NCBI GenBank assembly: GCA_002426555.1
Contig: DIQU01000006.1
Location: 4,172-10,529 of the forward strand
Source of the DNA: Firmicutes bacterium UBA5454
GTDB lineage: Bacteria > Bacillota > Clostridia > Caldicoprobacterales > DTU083
Direction: 5' to 3'
DNA: 6,358 nt
Shown here: positions 1-5,089 of the stretch, one piece after another
Layout: every line of letters begins with the position of its first letter
Numbering within the stretch: position 1 is the first letter of the stretch
Program-made: the position numbers and the translations under genes
Notes under the pieces: generated by a model
Told to the model about the DNA's origin: nothing
The model's input: the letters and a program-made list of their open reading frames with translations, nothing else
Databases searched by the model: none

Positions 1-2
1 CA

Positions 3-128
3 GCTGTTCAACAGCACACTCAGAAAGCTAAAACTGCACCAGCTGTTCAACAGCATACCCCGACATCGACAAGTGCTGATAAAAAATCTTTTATGAAACG
101 AATTCTCGGAAAAATAATTGGAAAATAA
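3..128 (+). CDS. C-terminal end of an unrecognised protein with a 13-residue tandem repeat (5' partial)
   Basis: The third forward frame is open from the left edge to a TAA at 126-128 and gives 41 visible residues; the start lies outside the window. The visible part contains a tandem repeat of about 13 residues, each beginning AVQQHT, encoded by the identical 16-base stretches 1-16 and 40-55. A polar Thr/Ser-rich stretch follows, then a basic, amphipathic-looking tail (KKSFMKRILGKIIGK). The tail could bind a membrane or a nucleic acid, but nothing here decides that. The frame ends 62 bases before murC on the same strand with no hairpin between, so cotranscription is possible. I do not recognise the protein. 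The other two forward frames are closed within the stretch, which supports this one, but it is short. Confidence 0.6.
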   Translation, partial: AVQQHTQKAKTAPAVQQHTPTSTSADKKSFMKRILGKIIGK

Positions 129-190
129 GGCAATAGATTGATCTCATTGTATATATGTTTATTCTGTTCAATGGAATGGGGTTTAAAATA

Positions 191-1618
191 ATGAAAATAA
201 TTGATCAAAACAAGATTAAAAAAATTCATTTTATCGGCATTGGTGGTACAAGCATGAGTGGATTAGCGCATATTGCGCTCAATAAGGGCTTTCAAATTTC
301 CGGCTCTGACATGCGTCCCTGTGCTTATACCGAAGAGTTCGAAAAAGGAGGTCATCATATATCTATTGGGCATAGCGGTGAAAATATACCCAGCGACTGT
401 GACCTTGTTGTATATACTGCAGCCATAAACAACAATAATCCTGAAATGGTAGAAGCAGCTAGACGGGGACTGCCTATCATGCAGCGAAAAGAGTTCCTGG
501 GTTACCTGACAACAATTTATCCCAACACTATAGCTGTATCAGGCACCCATGGAAAAACCACAACTTCGTCCATGATTTCCATGATGCTGCTTCACGCCCA
601 TCTTGATCCGACCATCAGCGTTGGTGGCACCATCCCCGAAATTGACAGCAATTTCAGAGTAGGCAGCAGTGATTATTTTGTTACGGAAGCCTGTGAGTTT
701 GTCGACAGCTTTCTATACTCCAGACATCGAATAGCAATCATTCTAAATGTTGAAGAAGACCATCTGGATTATTTCACAGGAGGAATTGAGCAGATCCGCG
801 CTTCTTTTTTAAAATTTGCTCAAATTGTGCCTGAAGATGGTTTATTAATTCTAAACGGTGACGATAAAGAACTGTCTTTTATAAAAGATAGGTGCAAATG
901 TCAGGTGATCACCTTTGGGTTCAACCCGGGTAACGATTTCCGAGTAATCAATATACAATATAATTCGATGGGCTTACCCAGCTTCGATATCTATAAACAT
1001 GGAAAGTTCTATGGGCATTTCAAGCTGATTATTCCAGGACTTCACAATATACAAAACGCCCTTGCATCTATTATATGCGGTGATTATATCGGCATTTCAA
1101 AGGACAGCATGCAGCAAGGCTTCATGTGTTTTCGCGGAGCAAAACGCCGTTTTGAACAACGAGGTTATGTAAACGGAGTTAGAGTTTTTGAAGATTACGC
1201 CCATCACCCAACAGAAGTGAAGATAACAATTGAAGCTTGCCGAAATTACGAGCACCGCAAGCTGTGGGTTGTATTTCAGCCTCACACCTATTCCAGGGTA
1301 TATTACTTCTTTGATGAATTTGCAGAAGCCTTGGGAATATGCGACTTTTTAATAATGAATGACATTTATTCGGACCGTGAAGCCAATGCCTGGGGTGTAT
1401 CAAGCGAAATGCTGGCAGAAGCAGTAAAAGAAAGATACGGAACAGCTTCCACATGCATCAGCAGCTTCGAGGATATTGCCAATTTTTTGGTTGAAAGGGT
1501 ACAACCTGGGGACTTGGTGCTGGTTGCCGGATCACAAAGCATAAACCAGGTGGCCTTCATGCTGGTGGATCGACTGAAAACCCTGGTTCTGGATGATATC
1601 GCCGCAAGTGTAGAGTGA
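191..1618 (+). CDS. murC: UDP-N-acetylmuramate--L-alanine ligase (MurC), clostridial-type variant
   Basis: Cytoplasmic ATP-dependent ligase that adds L-alanine to UDP-N-acetylmuramate, the first step of the peptidoglycan stem peptide. From the ATG at 191 it has 475 residues, a normal length for the family. Visible motifs in order: Rossmann-type GIGGTSMSGLA (16-26) in the UDP-sugar domain; ATP loop SGTHGKTTT (117-125); EACEFVDSFL (166-175); DHLDYF (190-195); KRRFE (318-322); YAHHPTEV (336-343), typical of MurC and Mpl; and QPHTYSR (363-369). Most MurC proteins read EADESDGSF where this one has EACEFVDSF; I recall the variant from other Clostridia. The frame is open further upstream (ATG at 155 and 176), but homologues begin about 10-15 residues before the GIGG loop and a TGGGG lies 9 bases before 191, so 191 is preferred. 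The SD is weak. Mpl is the main alternative, considered less likely. Confidence 0.93.
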   Translation: MKIIDQNKIKKIHFIGIGGTSMSGLAHIALNKGFQISGSDMRPCAYTEEFEKGGHHISIGHSGENIPSDCDLVVYTAAINNNNPEMVEAARRGLPIMQRKEFLGYLTTIYPNTIAVSGTHGKTTTSSMISMMLLHAHLDPTISVGGTIPEIDSNFRVGSSDYFVTEACEFVDSFLYSRHRIAIILNVEEDHLDYFTGGIEQIRASFLKFAQIVPEDGLLILNGDDKELSFIKDRCKCQVITFGFNPGNDFRVINIQYNSMGLPSFDIYKHGKFYGHFKLIIPGLHNIQNALASIICGDYIGISKDSMQQGFMCFRGAKRRFEQRGYVNGVRVFEDYAHHPTEVKITIEACRNYEHRKLWVVFQPHTYSRVYYFFDEFAEALGICDFLIMNDIYSDREANAWGVSSEMLAEAVKERYGTASTCISSFEDIANFLVERVQPGDLVLVAGSQSINQVAFMLVDRLKTLVLDDIAASVE

Positions 1619-1620
1619 AA

Positions 1621-1663
1621 ATAATTAAAAATGACGTCAACCAAATTCAATAGTTGACGTCAT
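1621..1663 (-). terminator. Terminator of the YvrJ gene, possibly bidirectional with murC
   Basis: A perfect 11-bp stem (ATGACGTCAAC at 1631-1641, GTTGACGTCAT at 1653-1663) encloses an 11-base loop. Read on the minus strand, the stem is followed at once by TTTTTAATTATTTT, the usual form of an intrinsic terminator, and it lies 10 bases past the YvrJ stop. On the plus strand it begins 12 bases after the murC stop but is followed by ATTAATGG rather than a T run, so it should work less well in that direction. Confidence 0.8.
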
Positions 1664-1673
1664 ATTAATGGAG

Positions 1674-1817
1674 TTATTTCATTTTATTGATGGCATTGGT
1701 TAATGATTGGATGGATACCGTAAGGGATTCCATCTTTTTTTCGATTCGTACCAACAGATAAACTGAAATAACAATGGGGAATCCTATATCAGCAATCATT
1801 CCCAATATTGGTTCCAA
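1674..1817 (-). CDS. YvrJ family small membrane protein
   Basis: A 47-residue protein with one predicted membrane segment near the N-terminus (about residues 3-23, PILGMIADIGFPIVISVYLL). A charged patch, RIEKKMES, and an amphipathic helix ending INKMK follow. The sequence and length fit the YvrJ family (47-50 residues; function not established). YvrJ is named from the Bacillus subtilis locus of the sigma factor SigO/RsoA. The start is a TTG at 1817-1815, chosen because a strong AGGAGG lies 8 bases upstream on the minus strand and because family members start just before E-x-I-L; the first ATG in frame would cut into the membrane segment. It is the last gene of the DUF1659-DUF2922-YvrJ set. 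A hairpin terminator separates it from DUF2922, so its expression may depend on read-through or an unseen promoter. In outline it resembles holin-like UviB/BhlA peptides, but that is only a similarity of shape. Confidence 0.87.
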   Translation of the reverse strand: MEPILGMIADIGFPIVISVYLLVRIEKKMESLTVSIQSLTNAINKMK

Positions 1818-1870
1818 TCCTTCTCCCTCCTTCCGAAATCAATTTACTTTATCTGTCAAACTCTACAGTG

Positions 1871-1898
1871 AAAACAGGGGAGCGGAATTTGCCCCCCT
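1871..1898 (-). terminator. Intrinsic terminator or attenuator between DUF2922 and YvrJ
   Basis: The arms 1876-1883 (AGGGGAGC) and 1891-1898 (GCCCCCCT) form a GC-rich 8-bp stem with one G-U pair and a 7-base loop. On the minus strand the stem is followed by GTTTT, and it lies 10 bases past the DUF2922 stop. It should end or reduce transcription before yvrJ. The plus-strand side is followed by TTATTTAT and could also stop transcripts reading the other way. Confidence 0.7.
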
Positions 1899-1907
1899 TT
1901 ATTTATG

Positions 1908-2123
1908 CTAAACGAATACAATAGGTTCTGTCTGGGTTGTTATGACCTGAGCCTTGTCGATTTCAGCTACCCCGCCTGTTACGTCAAAGAGATTCTTGCT
2001 GATTACCAAATTCATGGCATCCTGGACTTCGGATGGCGTCAAGTCCTCTTTGGGGTTGTTCAAGGTCAGTTTATAAGTCCTTCCTGCACCGGTTAGGAAG
2101 ATCATTTCCAACATAGTCTCCAT
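1908..2123 (-). CDS. DUF2922 domain-containing small protein
   Basis: A 71-residue protein that matches the DUF2922 family over its full length. It has an N-terminal beta-strand pair (LEMIFLTGAGRTYKLTL), the conserved turn NNPKEDLTPSEVQDAM (residues 22-37), the helix continuing to NLF, and a C-terminal segment with GG and a strand ending ITTQ. There is no signal peptide or membrane segment, so it should be cytosolic. The family has no established function. The ATG at 2123 is preceded on the minus strand by GGAGG with 10 bases of spacing. It lies 47 bases downstream of the DUF1659 gene with no terminator between, so the two almost certainly share a transcript. Confidence 0.9.
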   Translation of the reverse strand: METMLEMIFLTGAGRTYKLTLNNPKEDLTPSEVQDAMNLVISKNLFDVTGGVAEIDKAQVITTQTEPIVFV

Positions 2124-2170
2124 TCTATTCTCACCTCCTTCTCCCTGTTTGGGTCAAATTCCGCGTAGGT

Positions 2171-2398
2171 TTATACTACATCTACTAAATCAGCCTGGGA
2201 TACCTTGCGGACGTAATTAACCGGGTAAGTCTGCAAATCAGCTAATCCGATTGCCACATCATAAATGTCCTGGTCAGAGCTGTTCGTTTTGATATTGCTG
2301 AGAGACTTGGAAGCAGTAAGCTTCTTCTCATTTTCGTCAGTACCAAGGTCAAACTGAATTTGAACCCTGGTGCTGTAAGGTCTGTTTTCCAATGCCAT
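2171..2398 (-). CDS. DUF1659 domain-containing small protein
   Basis: A 75-residue cytosolic protein of the DUF1659 family, whose function is unknown. Recognisable parts are the strand RVQIQFDLGTD (11-21), the turn KSLSNIK (31-37), and the helix and tail beginning DQDIYDVAIGLADLQTYP (42-59) and ending RKVSQADLV. The GTG at 2407 would add three residues, but it falls inside the Shine-Dalgarno GGAGGTG. The ATG at 2398 lies 8 bases after GGAGG and is the better start. This is the first gene of the DUF1659-DUF2922-YvrJ set. A candidate promoter element (2443-2469) and an 11-bp inverted repeat (2412-2475) lie just upstream. Confidence 0.92.
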   Translation of the reverse strand: MALENRPYSTRVQIQFDLGTDENEKKLTASKSLSNIKTNSSDQDIYDVAIGLADLQTYPVNYVRKVSQADLVDVV

Positions 2399-2411
2399 GG
2401 ATTGCACCTCC

Positions 2412-2475
2412 TTCCTGTTGAACTGTCAAGGCTGGATATCCGTTTTGCCTTACACTAAATAGAATTCAACAGGAA
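2412..2475. repeat. Perfect 11-bp inverted repeat flanking the DUF1659 promoter/leader
   Basis: TTCCTGTTGAA at 2412-2422 and its exact complement TTCAACAGGAA at 2465-2475 are 42 bases apart. On the minus strand the downstream arm runs directly into the DUF1659 ribosome binding site, and the upstream arm overlaps the TTGA block of the candidate promoter. It could be a pair of operator sites, or an RNA stem near the SD if transcription starts further upstream. Confidence 0.55.
2443..2469 (-). promoter_or_regulatory. Candidate promoter of the DUF1659 operon, shared with the sigma gene
   Basis: Read on the minus strand, this 27-base stretch agrees at 18 of 27 positions, without gaps, with 5040-5066 upstream of the sigma factor gene. 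The shared blocks are TTGA, ATTT, TGT and CAAAA at the same spacing. It ends 44 bases before the DUF1659 start. There is no good TATAAT at the usual spacing, which would fit an alternative sigma factor, but no known consensus has been matched. Confidence 0.35.
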
Positions 2476-2478
2476 ATG

Positions 2479-2505
2479 AAAAAAGGACACCTTTTTTTGA
2501 TGTCC
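2479..2505 (-). terminator. Intrinsic terminator of the XRE-ImmA operon
   Basis: The arms 2485-2491 and 2499-2505 pair over 7 bp with one G-U pair around a 7-base A loop (minus-strand sense). Six T residues follow directly on the minus strand (2484-2479). It lies about 105 bases past the ImmA stop and separates that operon from DUF1659. Confidence 0.85.
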
Positions 2506-2549
2506 ACGGTTGATTACCATTAAACATGCTCCCTAACCGGGTTTCAACA

Positions 2550-2578
2550 AATAAGTTTGCTAGAAAAACAAACTTATT
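2550..2578. repeat. Perfect 10-bp hairpin in the 3' region of the ImmA gene
   Basis: AATAAGTTTG (2550-2559) and CAAACTTATT (2569-2578) are exact complements around a 9-base loop. The hairpin lies 33 bases past the ImmA stop and before the main terminator. Neither side is followed by a clean T run, so it may protect the transcript end rather than terminate it. The rest of 2408-2611 shows no gene. Confidence 0.55.
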
Positions 2579-2611
2579 AAGAAAAATATTACAGTTTCCT
2601 ATACAATCATA

Positions 2612-3574
2612 CTATCGAAGGGTGGATTTTGCAATACAATAACTTTCATACAAACTTTGCCAGTTCGAAAAGAAGCCGTCTTGTTGATAGCATGTTGGCT
2701 TGCCGCATATTTCACAGAAACGGGCATAAGCGAGGTTGGCATAGGAACAAGCACAGCCATTGCTGCATAGATTAAATATGCTTGTTTGACAGAAGGAGCA
2801 GTTTTTTCCTTTAATGCTGTTTAATGTATTATGACAATTTGGACAGACAAGTGAACGTTTACAAGAATCCATAGCTATCTCATCCGGGTAATATATACGG
2901 CGAACTCCAAGCTCTCCTTTACGAAGAACCCGGCTGCAAACGCCGCAATGGGATGCAAAAGAAGAAAAACGGATATTACCGCATTGTGTGCAGCTTTTTA
3001 TCTTGCGCGACAAAATGAGGTCGGCTCTGTTCAAACAATGCAGCCTGGTTGTCAAAGCGCTGTTTGAAACGTTCAGCCAGGATGCCACTGTCTCAAGTGA
3101 ATAATAGTTGAAGGAACAGACCAATTCCCGGGGCATAAGAAGTCGTGCAGCGAACTCATCGGCTTCCAAATCCTCTATGTGGGTTTCGGTGTCTGTCTTG
3201 GAATCCTTGGAAAGCAACAGATGCTCCAATACAATATGACCAATTTCATGGGCAGCTGTAAAGTTAAGACGTCGATCGAAGGATTTTTGAAAGGGATAAC
3301 GGAGCTTTTTCCGGTTGAACCAAATGGAATACTGTCTGGTTCCTGATTGATATTGAGTGACTGCATCCACTCCTTCAGACAGATCATTGAGAACAGCTAT
3401 CTTCTGAATTCCATATCTGCCTGACTCTTTGATTTGACGCAATAAAACCACACAATCCAAAGGCCATTTGTAAATTCGATTCTCATCGATAAATTGCCTT
3501 AAACGCAAGTCAATAAATTCGGATCTGTGAATGGGCATAGGAGCTTTCTTCATATTATAGCTTATGGCTGTCAT
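2612..3574 (-). CDS. ImmA/IrrE family metallo-endopeptidase with C-terminal zinc ribbons
   Basis: A 320-residue cytosolic zinc protease. The catalytic HEIGH is at 109-113 (zinc ligands H109 and H113, base E110), inside FTAAHEIGHIVLEHLL. The third ligand is probably E137 in LEADEFAARLLMP (136-148). A short winged-helix-like segment (about 158-190) follows, as in other ImmA proteins. In ICEBs1, ImmA cleaves the repressor ImmR after DNA damage or quorum signals, and the ATGA overlap with the upstream XRE gene suggests the same pairing here. The odd part is the C-terminal 125 residues, with CxxC pairs at 195/198, 210/213, 244/247, 259/262 and 287/290, plus C270, C274, C276 and C295. These suggest two four-Cys zinc ribbons and a third irregular one. 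The usual family length is about 150-250 residues. The tail may bind nucleic acid or a protein partner. Confidence 0.93.
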   Translation of the reverse strand: MTAISYNMKKAPMPIHRSEFIDLRLRQFIDENRIYKWPLDCVVLLRQIKESGRYGIQKIAVLNDLSEGVDAVTQYQSGTRQYSIWFNRKKLRYPFQKSFDRRLNFTAAHEIGHIVLEHLLLSKDSKTDTETHIEDLEADEFAARLLMPRELVCSFNYYSLETVASWLNVSNSALTTRLHCLNRADLILSRKIKSCTQCGNIRFSSFASHCGVCSRVLRKGELGVRRIYYPDEIAMDSCKRSLVCPNCHNTLNSIKGKNCSFCQTSIFNLCSNGCACSYANLAYARFCEICGKPTCYQQDGFFSNWQSLYESYCIAKSTLR

Positions 3575-3996
3575 GTTTTTTCACTTGATTTTCTCAGAAG
3601 GGAGTTGGCAATGGCTTTAATGGCATCCATATCTTCCCGGGAAAGCTCCCGTGAGACCCGGTAGGCAATATTAGCCCAATCGCCGTCGCTCTCCTGCATC
3701 TCCTTTGCCTTTTTTACTATATCAGCCAGCTTCCCTTCTTCATCCATGAATATGTGCTCTGTATAACCCTTGTGATTTACCATTTCCTCAAGGTAGCCTG
3801 CTTCCTTCATTAAAGCCTCATAAGAGATATCCAAGTGAGGTGCTATTGCCTTAAGTAAGGCTGGTGATGGTTTTTTTCGATCACCTGATTCTATTTTGGA
3901 TATTTCTCCGTTGCTGAACCCTGACAGGTCTGCCAGTTCTTTTTGGGTAATTCCTTTTATTCTTCGCAGCATATTAAGCTGTTCACCAAACTGCAT
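3571..3996 (-). CDS. XRE-family transcriptional repressor, ImmR-like
   Basis: A 141-residue DNA-binding protein. An N-terminal XRE/Cro-C1 helix-turn-helix covers about residues 5-60, with the turn and recognition helix at ITQKELADLSGFSNGEISKIE (16-36) and the stabilising segment SPALLKAIAPHLDISYEALM after it. The C-terminal half is helical and acidic and ends in SREDMDAIKAIANSLL (119-134), a form common in clostridial phage-type repressors and a plausible dimer region and protease target. The stop overlaps the ImmA start (ATGA), so the two are translationally coupled. The divergent promoter region 4063-4206, with its dyads, is the likely operator area, including autoregulation. The start at 3996 has a weak GGGTGG 8 bases upstream and a better AAGGAG about 17 bases upstream. 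Targets are inferred from position only. Confidence 0.94.
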   Translation of the reverse strand: MQFGEQLNMLRRIKGITQKELADLSGFSNGEISKIESGDRKKPSPALLKAIAPHLDISYEALMKEAGYLEEMVNHKGYTEHIFMDEEGKLADIVKKAKEMQESDGDWANIAYRVSRELSREDMDAIKAIANSLLRKSSEKT

Positions 3997-4062
3997 CTAA
4001 GCCGCCACCCTTCTCCTTCTACATGAATTATGCAATGCGGAATCTGTCTGTTGAATTTTCCG

Positions 4063-4091
4063 TTTGGAAATTATTTAATAAATTTTCTAAA
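4063..4091. promoter_or_regulatory. Imperfect AT-rich palindrome, candidate operator
   Basis: About 10 of 14 base pairs are symmetric around position 4077, with outer GGAAA/TTTTC blocks. It covers the -10 of the minus-strand promoter and lies just upstream of the plus-strand -35, where a repressor could control both. AT richness makes chance symmetry likely, so this is weak. Confidence 0.25.
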
Positions 4092-4103
4092 AACGTTTGA
4101 CAA
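4075..4103 (-). promoter_or_regulatory. Candidate promoter of the XRE-ImmA operon
   Basis: On the minus strand TTGTCA (4103-4098) is followed after 17 bases by TATTAA (4080-4075). This is 5 of 6 and 4 of 6 against the sigma-A consensus. Its -35 overlaps that of the stronger plus-strand promoter, so the two should compete for polymerase. The predicted leader is about 75 bases. Confidence 0.5.
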
Positions 4104-4125
4104 ATGGAAAACCCTTTGCTATAAT
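4097..4125 (+). promoter_or_regulatory. Consensus sigma-A promoter with extended -10
   Basis: TTGACA (4097-4102), a 17-base spacer and TATAAT (4120-4125) match the vegetative consensus at all 12 positions. TGC before the -10 adds an extended -10. The start of transcription is expected near 4132. It drives the phage-regulator-like gene at 4244. A promoter this strong is normally held by a repressor, and two dyads lie directly downstream. Confidence 0.9.
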
Positions 4126-4134
4126 CTAAATACC

Positions 4135-4148
4135 CGAACACCTGTTCT
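4135..4148. promoter_or_regulatory. GAAC-N4-GTTC dyad, candidate LexA box or XRE operator
   Basis: CGAACACCTGTTCT contains the perfect half-sites GAACA and TGTTC around CC. It agrees at 12 of 14 positions with the Gram-positive SOS box CGAACRNRYGTTYC. It sits right at the expected transcription start of the consensus promoter, a position where a bound repressor blocks transcription. It could instead be the operator of the neighbouring XRE repressor. Confidence 0.5.
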
Positions 4149-4182
4149 TGTTTATTATATCGAAGCTGCTCTGGAAATGCAA

Positions 4183-4206
4183 GTAAAATTTTGCAGAAAA
4201 TTTTAC
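4183..4206. repeat. Perfect 10-bp dyad in the leader of the phage-regulator-like gene
   Basis: GTAAAATTTT (4183-4192) and AAAATTTTAC (4197-4206) are exact complements around GCAG. It lies about 50 bases into the predicted transcript and 37 bases before the start codon. No T run follows, so it is not a terminator. An operator or a leader RNA stem are both possible. Confidence 0.6.
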
Positions 4207-4243
4207 AGAATCAATTAAAACTAATGATAACGAGGTGAATGAA

Positions 4244-4798
4244 ATGAAAAACAAGACATTGAGCCCTACAAGGGTGTATCACAATACGGAATTGCTTCTG
4301 GAGAACTATCGCAACCTTATCTGGCGATCGGAAGAAAGCTTTGAGAATGTGGAAAATACCGTCTATTATATGGGCGGGCGTCATTTATCGAATATCTTCC
4401 GCCTTCTTTCCATGGAGCTTGACGAATATGATAACAAGCACAGTCGAACAGCTGTAGAAGAAAGGCTGTTCAGCCTTCAGGAATCGAAGCTGATTGTTGA
4501 TGTCATTGACAAGGCAATGCTAAAGCTGAAGAGCTACCCGACAAACGGGGAAAGGTATTTTGAAATATTATATACAACCTACATCGAAAAAGAACCCCTA
4601 CATTAAGATGAAATTCAAGATAAACTGCTGATGTCCAGCTCTACCTATTATCGCTATCGCAAAAAGGCCATAGATATATTAGGCGGTATTTTATGGGGAT
4701 ATATGCAATCACTCTTTCAGGAAATGCAATCTTCCTCATCCAAGAATAAAGAAAACGAAGCAGATAATTATAATTCGTTTGAAAGTGGAATTAATTAA
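4244..4798 (+). pseudogene. Phage-type transcriptional regulator (ArpU/RinA-like), interrupted by an in-frame TAA
   Basis: The ATG at 4244 has GAGGTG 6 bases upstream (a GTG at 4235 is possible but falls in that SD). It reads 120 residues to a TAA at 4604-4606. The same frame then stays open for 63 more codons to a TAA at 4796-4798. The continuation, DEIQDKLLMSSSTYYRYRKK then AIDILGGILWGYMQ, looks like a helix-turn-helix with its recognition helix at STYYRYRKKAIDIL and follows naturally from the ERYFEILYTTYIEKEPLH before the stop. I therefore read it as one gene of about 184 codons, 3'-truncated by one nonsense change (CAA to TAA would be one transition) that removes the DNA-binding part. The layout, a helical N-terminal region and a sigma-region-4-like HTH at the end, resembles ArpU/RinA-type phage late-gene regulators; that family call is tentative. 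A stable 120-residue protein, read-through or a sequencing error are alternatives. Confidence 0.6.
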
Positions 4799-4965
4799 TG
4801 GTGGTAATTAATTAATAGGAATGAGATGATGGAGTAAGAATCCACAGGGAAATGAAAGAAAGCATATTGGCATGAAAGTGGAATGGATTCAGCAGTACTG
4901 CCATTCTATACTGATATTGTGGCAAGCATCTTGTCAAAATCCAAGCAGATGAACTCATAGTTATA

Positions 4966-5021
4966 GGAAATAAGTTTTTTCAGGAAACAGCATATATCAT
5001 TATGCTGTTTTTTTTATTTCC
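4966..5021 (+). terminator. Intrinsic terminator with nested outer stem
   Basis: The inner stem AAACAGCATA (4985-4994) and TATGCTGTTT (5001-5010) is a perfect 10 bp with a 6-base loop and runs into eight consecutive T residues (5008-5015). An outer pair, GGAAATAA (4966-4973) and TTATTTCC (5014-5021), encloses it and competes with the T run. It ends the transcript from the consensus promoter at 4097-4125 and isolates the sigma gene. Confidence 0.9.
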
Positions 5022-5039
5022 TTTTTTATTGTTCCATGC

Positions 5040-5066
5040 TTGATTCTGATTTGCTGTCTGCCAAAA
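5040..5066 (+). promoter_or_regulatory. Candidate promoter of the sigma factor gene
   Basis: This 27-base stretch shares TTGA, ATTT, TGT and CAAAA blocks at equal spacing with 2443-2469 upstream of DUF1659 (18 of 27 identical). It ends 23 bases before the sigma start codon, just upstream of the AAGGAGG. No proper TATAAT is present. Self-recognition by the encoded sigma factor is an inference. Confidence 0.35.
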
Positions 5067-5089
5067 AATATTAGAAGGAGGCAGTAAAT

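Larger units (their letters stand above)
4799..5089. other. 291-bp intergenic region before the sigma factor gene
   Basis: An 11-bp AATTAATTAAT occurs at 4789-4799 and again at 4806-4816. Between 4817 and 4965 I see no gene with a ribosome binding site; the longest reading, 4883-4960, gives 25 residues without a good SD and may be chance. The right half holds the terminator at 4985-5015 and the candidate sigma promoter at 5040-5066. Confidence 0.6.

Noticed and set aside
1097..1650. Three minus-strand frames across the 3' half of murC
   Set aside because: They are antisense shadows of a gene with full family motifs, overlap each other and have no SD.
1905..2096. 63-residue plus-strand frame over DUF2922
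   Set aside because: The minus strand encodes a clear DUF2922 protein with a strong SD here.
4030..4218. 62-residue plus-strand reading frame
   Set aside because: It spans the consensus promoter, the LexA-like box and most of the leader dyad, has no ribosome binding site, and resembles no known protein.
4789..4816. Two copies of AATTAATTAAT considered as a target-site duplication or att site
   Set aside because: They are only 17 bases apart, very low in complexity, and no mobile element lies between them.
4883..4960. 25-residue reading frame in the gap before the sigma gene
   Set aside because: It has no proper SD (GTGG directly next to the ATG), is short and not recognisable; a remnant cannot be excluded.
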